A stretch of 26,998 nt of DNA, taken from assembly GCA_038250135.1 (NCBI GenBank), contig JBBSCP010000013.1:1-26998 (forward strand), written 5' to 3'. The notes beneath the pieces were generated by a model, which was not told the DNA's origin, searched no databases, and saw only the letters and a list, made by a program, of their open reading frames with translations. Both the position numbers and the translations under genes were made by a program. This stretch comes from Falsiroseomonas sp038250135. Lineage in GTDB: Bacteria; Pseudomonadota; Alphaproteobacteria; Acetobacterales; Acetobacteraceae. This document shows positions 23,522 through 26,998 of this stretch, piece by piece; position 1 is the stretch's first letter, and every line of letters starts with the position of its first letter.

Positions 23522-24700
23522 TTACGCCAGCAACTGGGTTAACATCTCCTCACCAGGCTCGATGCCCAAGCCGGGGCCGTCAGGCAAATTGAACCGCCCT
23601 GAAGCACAAGACATGTGGGTGGTGCCGGTCGGCTTTGTCAGGCGCAAATTGGGGTCGAAGATGCTGTGCTGATATTCGTGCTTCGGCAGCTTCTGAAGCG
23701 TCGAGGCCGCCTGCAGGCTTGCCGCCATGAACAGGCCGACGCCGATCGTGGCATGCGGCATCACCGCAATGTGATGCGCGTGGCAGAGTGCCCCGATCCT
23801 CACGAACTCCGTGATGCCGGTGCGTCCCATCTCCGGCTGGCCGATGCCCATGCAACGCGCGTGGAGGCGCGGCTGCCATTCGAAGACGGTGCGGAGTTCC
23901 TCGCCCAGCGCCACCGGAACGCCGACACTGCGCGCGACCTCGGCGACGCCCGCAATATCCTCCGGCGCGCAGGGTGCCTCGGCAAAGGCAAGGCCGTGCG
24001 GCTCCAGGGTGCGGATCAGGCGGATGGCCTCGGCGGCGGTATATTTCCAGTGCAGGTCCGCCATGATGTCCGCCCGCGCCCCGAGCCCCTCGCGCAGTGC
24101 GCGGATTTCGGCCTCCGGCCCCTCATCGGCCACGACGGCGGCGAATTTGAACCCGTGGAAACCCTTCGCCTGCCACTCGCGCGCGAAGGCCACGCGTTCA
24201 TCGAGCGTCGCGCGGGGCAGGCCGCTGACATAGGCGGGGATGGTCGCGTGCCGCCGCCCGCCGAGCAACGTCGAGATCGGCACGCCGAGCCGCTTGCCGA
24301 GCAGGTCCCACAGCGCGATGTCCACCGCCGCCAACGCATCGAGGTAGAAGCCGCCGAAATAGCCGCGCACGCGCATCAGGTCATACAGGTCCTCATGGAT
24401 CACCGCCGGCGCCGAGGGGTCGCGGCCTTCCAGCACCGGTGCGATCACATCCTCCACGATGGCGCGCACGGCCTCGGGGGCGACGATGCCATAGGTCTCG
24501 CCCCAGCCGATGAGGCCCTGCTCGGTCACCACGCGCAGCACGACGGAGCGATCGACGGTGGGGTAGAGCGTGCGGTTGCCGGCGCGCACGATGTAGCCAC
24601 GCCGGTTGACCTGCTCGCCCGCGCGCAGCGGGCCGAGATAGGGCACGTCACGCGGCAGCGTCACGACATGCGCGGTGACGCTCTCTATCCTGTCCGTCAT
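23522..24700 (-). CDS. Mandelate racemase/muconate lactonizing enzyme family protein
   Basis: Enolase-superfamily enzyme of 392 residues, expected to remove a proton next to a carboxylate (dehydratase or racemase) with magnesium. The N-terminal capping domain leads to the barrel: GFKFAAVV holds the catalytic Lys (about 185) of the K-x-K motif, though the second Lys position is Ala. The three metal ligands are Asp 215 (IMADLHWKY), Glu 241 (AFAEAPC) and Glu 267/268 (ALGEELRT). MGIGQPEMGRTGITE carries Glu where Asp is common, and AVMPHATIG has the catalytic His (about 316) of the mandelate-racemase group. ATG at 24700 overlaps the DapA-family stop (ATGA). With the aldolase and Bug protein nearby, a sugar-acid dehydratase is the likeliest role. 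Family sure, substrate unknown. Confidence 0.88.
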   Translation of the reverse strand: MTDRIESVTAHVVTLPRDVPYLGPLRAGEQVNRRGYIVRAGNRTLYPTVDRSVVLRVVTEQGLIGWGETYGIVAPEAVRAIVEDVIAPVLEGRDPSAPAVIHEDLYDLMRVRGYFGGFYLDALAAVDIALWDLLGKRLGVPISTLLGGRRHATIPAYVSGLPRATLDERVAFAREWQAKGFHGFKFAAVVADEGPEAEIRALREGLGARADIMADLHWKYTAAEAIRLIRTLEPHGLAFAEAPCAPEDIAGVAEVARSVGVPVALGEELRTVFEWQPRLHARCMGIGQPEMGRTGITEFVRIGALCHAHHIAVMPHATIGVGLFMAASLQAASTLQKLPKHEYQHSIFDPNLRLTKPTGTTHMSCASGRFNLPDGPGLGIEPGEEMLTQLLA

Positions 24701-25605
24701 GCGGGCTTGTGCATGGCCATCGTTGGCGCTGCCGTCGCGATCAGCTCGCCGATCTCCGATAGGTCGCCCGCATCAAGCTTCGGCCCAGAAGCACGCGCCA
24801 CGGTATGCTCCAGCAATCCGCGCCGCTTCAGCACTTCCTTCGTGGCACGGACACGAAACGTCATCTGGAAGACCAGCAGCGGCAGCGTGGCGTTGTAGAT
24901 CCGCCGCGCCGCGGCCCGATCGCCCACCTGCCAGGCGCGCCACATCGCGGCATGGGCGTCGGCAAGTTCCAGGGCCGGCATGGTGCCATTCGCCGCTCGC
25001 GCCAGCTCATCGAGCACGAAGCGCGCGCCCGCCCCGCCCATCACCCCATCCAGCCTGCCGCCACTGGCGGCAAGGATGCGTGTCACGTGCTGGCCACAGG
25101 GCAGCGTCTCCTCCTTCACGTAGCGGATTTCGGGCACGCCGGCCGCCACCGCCGCAACTGCCTCCGGCGAGAGGGCCGCGCCATTCGGCGCCGGCGCGTT
25201 CTGCAACATGATGGCGAGGCCCGGCGCAGCGGCCGCGACGGCGGCGTAGAAGGCGATGTGTTTCGCCACCTCCTGCCCGGCCTCGGGAGGGGCCATGATC
25301 ATCGCGCAGACGGCGCCGGCTGCCTTACCCTCCCGCGCCCGCGCCGCGCTCTGCGCCGGATCGGCGTGCGAGGCACCGACGATGAAGGGCAGCCGCCCGG
25401 CGAGATGCGCCCCCAATGCCGCCACCATCGCCCCGCGCTCCTCGGCCGAGAGCGTCTCCACCTCGCTCGCCATGCCGGGGAAGACCACGCCATCGACCTG
25501 CGCCTCGACCGCAAAGTCGATCAGGCGCCGGAAAGCGGCGACGTCCACCGCGCCGTCGGGCGTAAAGGGGGTGGGCAGCACTGGAAACACGCCCTTCAGC
25601 GCCAT
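24697..25605 (-). CDS. DapA/N-acetylneuraminate lyase family aldolase
   Basis: Class I Schiff-base aldolase/lyase of the dihydrodipicolinate synthase family, 302 residues. It opens GVFPVLPTPFTPDGAVD, followed by DGVVFPGMASEVETLSAEER in place of the usual GTTGE pattern, PFIVGASH, and RYVKEETLP with the lysine (about 164) that forms the Schiff base. The tyrosine normally found in the YN-P-x-x-G block is replaced: the sequence reads MLQNAPAPNG, so Gln (about 135) sits there. ATG 25605 has a GGGAGAG ribosome site. Its stop overlaps the enolase-superfamily start by 4 nt, so the two enzymes are co-made; in known sugar-acid pathways this pairing is a dehydratase plus a 2-keto-3-deoxy-acid aldolase. 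True lysine biosynthesis is unlikely given the missing Tyr. Confidence 0.9.
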   Translation of the reverse strand: MALKGVFPVLPTPFTPDGAVDVAAFRRLIDFAVEAQVDGVVFPGMASEVETLSAEERGAMVAALGAHLAGRLPFIVGASHADPAQSAARAREGKAAGAVCAMIMAPPEAGQEVAKHIAFYAAVAAAAPGLAIMLQNAPAPNGAALSPEAVAAVAAGVPEIRYVKEETLPCGQHVTRILAASGGRLDGVMGGAGARFVLDELARAANGTMPALELADAHAAMWRAWQVGDRAAARRIYNATLPLLVFQMTFRVRATKEVLKRRGLLEHTVARASGPKLDAGDLSEIGELIATAAPTMAMHKPA

Positions 25606-25630
25606 CGTTTCTCTCCCGCGCCGCCGATGA

Positions 25631-25675
25631 TTGACCGAAGCCGGCGAACCTCCCCATGCTGCTGGCCGAAGCAGC
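25631..25675 (+). promoter_or_regulatory. Candidate promoter and operator-like inverted repeat upstream of Bug gene
   Basis: TTGACC (25631-25636) is followed after 18 nt by CATGCT (25655-25660), a weak -10. Overlapping it, GCTGCT (25658-25663) and AGCAGC (25670-25675) are inverted arms with a 6-nt gap, so the site could bind a dimeric regulator at the -10 region. The 96-nt divergent gap also must drive the DapA-family operon the other way. Motif match only. Confidence 0.3.
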
Positions 25676-25701
25676 GGCAGGCAAGCCGTGGGAGGAAACG
25701 G

Positions 25702-26694
25702 ATGTTCACACGACGCAGTCTTGGAGCCCTCGGGGGCGCCTTGGGGGCCGGCCTTGTCCTGGCTGGTGGCGCCACGGCGCAGGAGGCCTGGCCGACCCGG
25801 CCGTTGCGCTTCATCATCCCCTTCCCGCCAGGTGGTGCCGCGGACCTCGTCGGCCGGATGCTGGCGGCGCATCTGCAAGGAGCACTCGGACGTGGCGTGG
25901 TGGTGGAAAATCGCGGCGGCGCGGGCAGCACGATCGGCGTCGATGCGCTCGCGAAATCGGCGCCCGACGGCTACACGATCGGCATGATCAACATCGCCGC
26001 CAACGCCATCGTGCCGGCGGTGCGGCGCCAGCCATTGCCGTTCCGCCCCATCGAGGATTTCGCGCCGATCTCCAACCTGGCGGTGACGCCCTCGTTGCTG
26101 CTGGTCAACCCGCAGAAGCTGCCCGAGGTACGCACGGTGGCAGACCTCGTCGCGGCAGCGAAGGCGCGGCCGGAGGCGATCAATTTCGGCTCCTCTGGCG
26201 TCGGTTCCTCGCTGCATCTCGGCATGGAGTTGTTCATGGCCAAGGCGGGCATTCGCCTCACGCATGTGCCCTTCAGCGGCGGCGGTCCGCTGTTGCAGGC
26301 ACTGCTGGCGGGCACGGTGGAGGTCTCGCTCGACGTCGCGGCGACCACCACGGCGCTGATCCGCGACGGGCGTATCCGGGCGCTGGCCACCACCGCGCCG
26401 ATGCGCATGCCCGATTTCCCGGACCTGCCCGCCTTGAACGAGACCTATCCAGGCGCCGAACTCGCCTCCTGGCACGGCCTCGCTGCGCCCGTTGGCACGC
26501 CCGCGCCCATCCTCGCGCGGTTGGCGACCGAGACGCAGGGCTTCCTGGGCTCGGCCGAAACCGCCGCGCGCTACCGCCAGCAATCGCTGGAAATGCCGCA
26601 GCAGACCACGCCCGAGGTCTTCCGGGCCTTCATGGTGCGCGAATTGGCAACCTTCCAGGAGCTTGCCCGCGCGCAGAACATCGCGGTGGAGTAA
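25702..26694 (+). CDS. Bug-family (TctC) tripartite tricarboxylate transporter binding protein
   Basis: Periplasmic receptor of the TTT/Bug family, 330 residues. ATG at 25702 follows a strong GGGAGGAAAC ribosome site. The signal peptide MFTRRSLGALGGALGAGLVL has a twin-arginine near its start and likely cleavage after ATA. The mature part is classic Bug: WPTRPLRFIIPFPPGGAADL, GRGVVVENRGGAGSTIGVD, then the late block AGIRLTHVPFSGGGPLLQALLAG. Ligands in this family are carboxylates such as citrate or other di- and tricarboxylates, as well as many unknowns. TctA/TctB membrane genes are absent from the window. It diverges from the DapA/enolase-superfamily operon, so a shared carboxylate or sugar-acid substrate is likely. 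The family call is secure. Confidence 0.94.
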   Translation: MFTRRSLGALGGALGAGLVLAGGATAQEAWPTRPLRFIIPFPPGGAADLVGRMLAAHLQGALGRGVVVENRGGAGSTIGVDALAKSAPDGYTIGMINIAANAIVPAVRRQPLPFRPIEDFAPISNLAVTPSLLLVNPQKLPEVRTVADLVAAAKARPEAINFGSSGVGSSLHLGMELFMAKAGIRLTHVPFSGGGPLLQALLAGTVEVSLDVAATTTALIRDGRIRALATTAPMRMPDFPDLPALNETYPGAELASWHGLAAPVGTPAPILARLATETQGFLGSAETAARYRQQSLEMPQQTTPEVFRAFMVRELATFQELARAQNIAVE

Positions 26695-26698
26695 GACC

Positions 26699-26998
26699 CT
26701 AGCCGAGGTCGAGCTCCACGAAGATCGGCAGGTGGTCACTGCCCTGCGCCGTGGTGTCGATCCAGGTGCGGCGCAGGCGGCCGACCAGGGTGGGGTGCAG
26801 GAAGGCGTAGTCGATCCGCGCCCCCTCCTGCCCCGCCCATTCCGCGAGCGTCCAGCCGCTGGCTTCGGGATTGCCGGCGGCGACCCAGGCATCGACGAAC
26901 TGGCCGCGGACGGGCACGCGGCCTCGGCGCTCGGGAAGCGCGCCCGTCAGCAGCGGATACTCAGGGCCGCTTGGGCGCAGGTTGAAATCGCCCATCAA
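26699..26998 (-). CDS. Endonuclease/exonuclease/phosphatase family protein (start beyond window)
   Basis: Only the last 99 residues are visible; the gene continues past base 26998. MGDFNLRPSGPEYPLL and the final block TTAQGSDHLPIFVELDLG are the two C-terminal signatures of the EEP fold (the Gly-Asp-Phe-Asn and Ser-Asp-His metal/catalytic motifs), shared by exonuclease III-like, sphingomyelinase-like and other metal-dependent phosphodiesterases. A middle ARIDYAFLHPTLV supports the fold. The visible TTG/ATG codons at the edge lie inside a conserved motif, so they are not the true start. It ends 4 nt from the Bug gene stop in convergent orientation, with no terminator-like hairpin between. Which phosphodiester substrate it acts on cannot be told. 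Confidence 0.85.
   Translation of the reverse strand: MMGDFNLRPSGPEYPLLTGALPERRGRVPVRGQFVDAWVAAGNPEASGWTLAEWAGQEGARIDYAFLHPTLVGRLRRTWIDTTAQGSDHLPIFVELDLG

Noticed and set aside
1..26998. CRISPR array, tRNA, rRNA, phage or biosynthetic gene cluster
   Set aside because: No regular spaced repeats, cloverleaf-like sequences, phage structural genes or biosynthetic megasynthases were seen.

Overview
The window is about 27 kb of high-GC, densely coding chromosomal DNA. Genes are packed into operons with 1-4 nt stop/start overlaps. Several solute-binding-protein families occur together: branched-chain (liv) type, TRAP/DctP, peptide family 5, Bug/TctC and a decayed NitT/TauT type. With the liv-plus-CoA-ligase operon and the style of the hybrid kinase, this suggests a free-living alphaproteobacterium of the Rhodospirillales, most like Acetobacteraceae/Roseomonas relatives. 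That placement is inferred from gene content. There is no rRNA, tRNA, CRISPR array, transposase, integrase or phage gene.

Region 1 (1-9256, all minus strand) is one long operon read leftward: livG, a FadD-like acyl-CoA synthetase, livH, livM, a periplasmic binding protein, livF, a PaaK-like adenylate-forming enzyme, and an acyl-CoA synthetase cut by the left window edge. It pairs a complete liv-type ABC importer with three different CoA-ligase-type enzymes. The cargo is therefore more likely a carboxylic acid that is activated to its CoA thioester than an amino acid. A candidate promoter and a GC-rich hairpin sit just before livG.

Region 2 (9360-14875) holds a glycerophosphodiester phosphodiesterase (minus), a divergent small protein of unknown function, an orphan TRAP solute-binding protein, and a hybrid sensor kinase (periplasmic sensor, PAS, HisKA, HATPase, REC, HPt) whose open frame overlaps the end of the TRAP gene. 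No TRAP membrane subunit is present, so the binding protein may feed a signal to the kinase. A double palindromic element (14873-14977) separates this convergent pair from Region 3.

Region 3 (14988-21238) looks like purine/nucleoside salvage. A nucleoside hydrolase and an M20 amidohydrolase are coupled on the minus strand. Divergent from them are a phosphoribosyltransferase, a family 5 binding protein and adenine deaminase on the plus strand. The plus-strand genes are linked by ATGA overlaps, including through a 21-codon mini-ORF.

Region 4 (21303-26998) starts with a frameshifted NitT/TauT-type binding-protein pseudogene. Next is a minus-strand operon read leftward: DapA-family aldolase/lyase, enolase-superfamily enzyme, DoxX-like membrane protein and OpgC-type acyltransferase. 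A divergent Bug/TctC binding protein follows, and the C-terminal end of an endonuclease/exonuclease/phosphatase-family protein runs off the right edge. The aldolase, enolase-superfamily and Bug genes suggest uptake and breakdown of a sugar acid or related carboxylate.

No clearly unprecedented multi-gene system is visible. The items most worth a second look are the triple-ligase liv operon with altered P-loops, the TRAP-protein/sensor-kinase pair, the double palindrome, and the mini-ORF-coupled purine operon.
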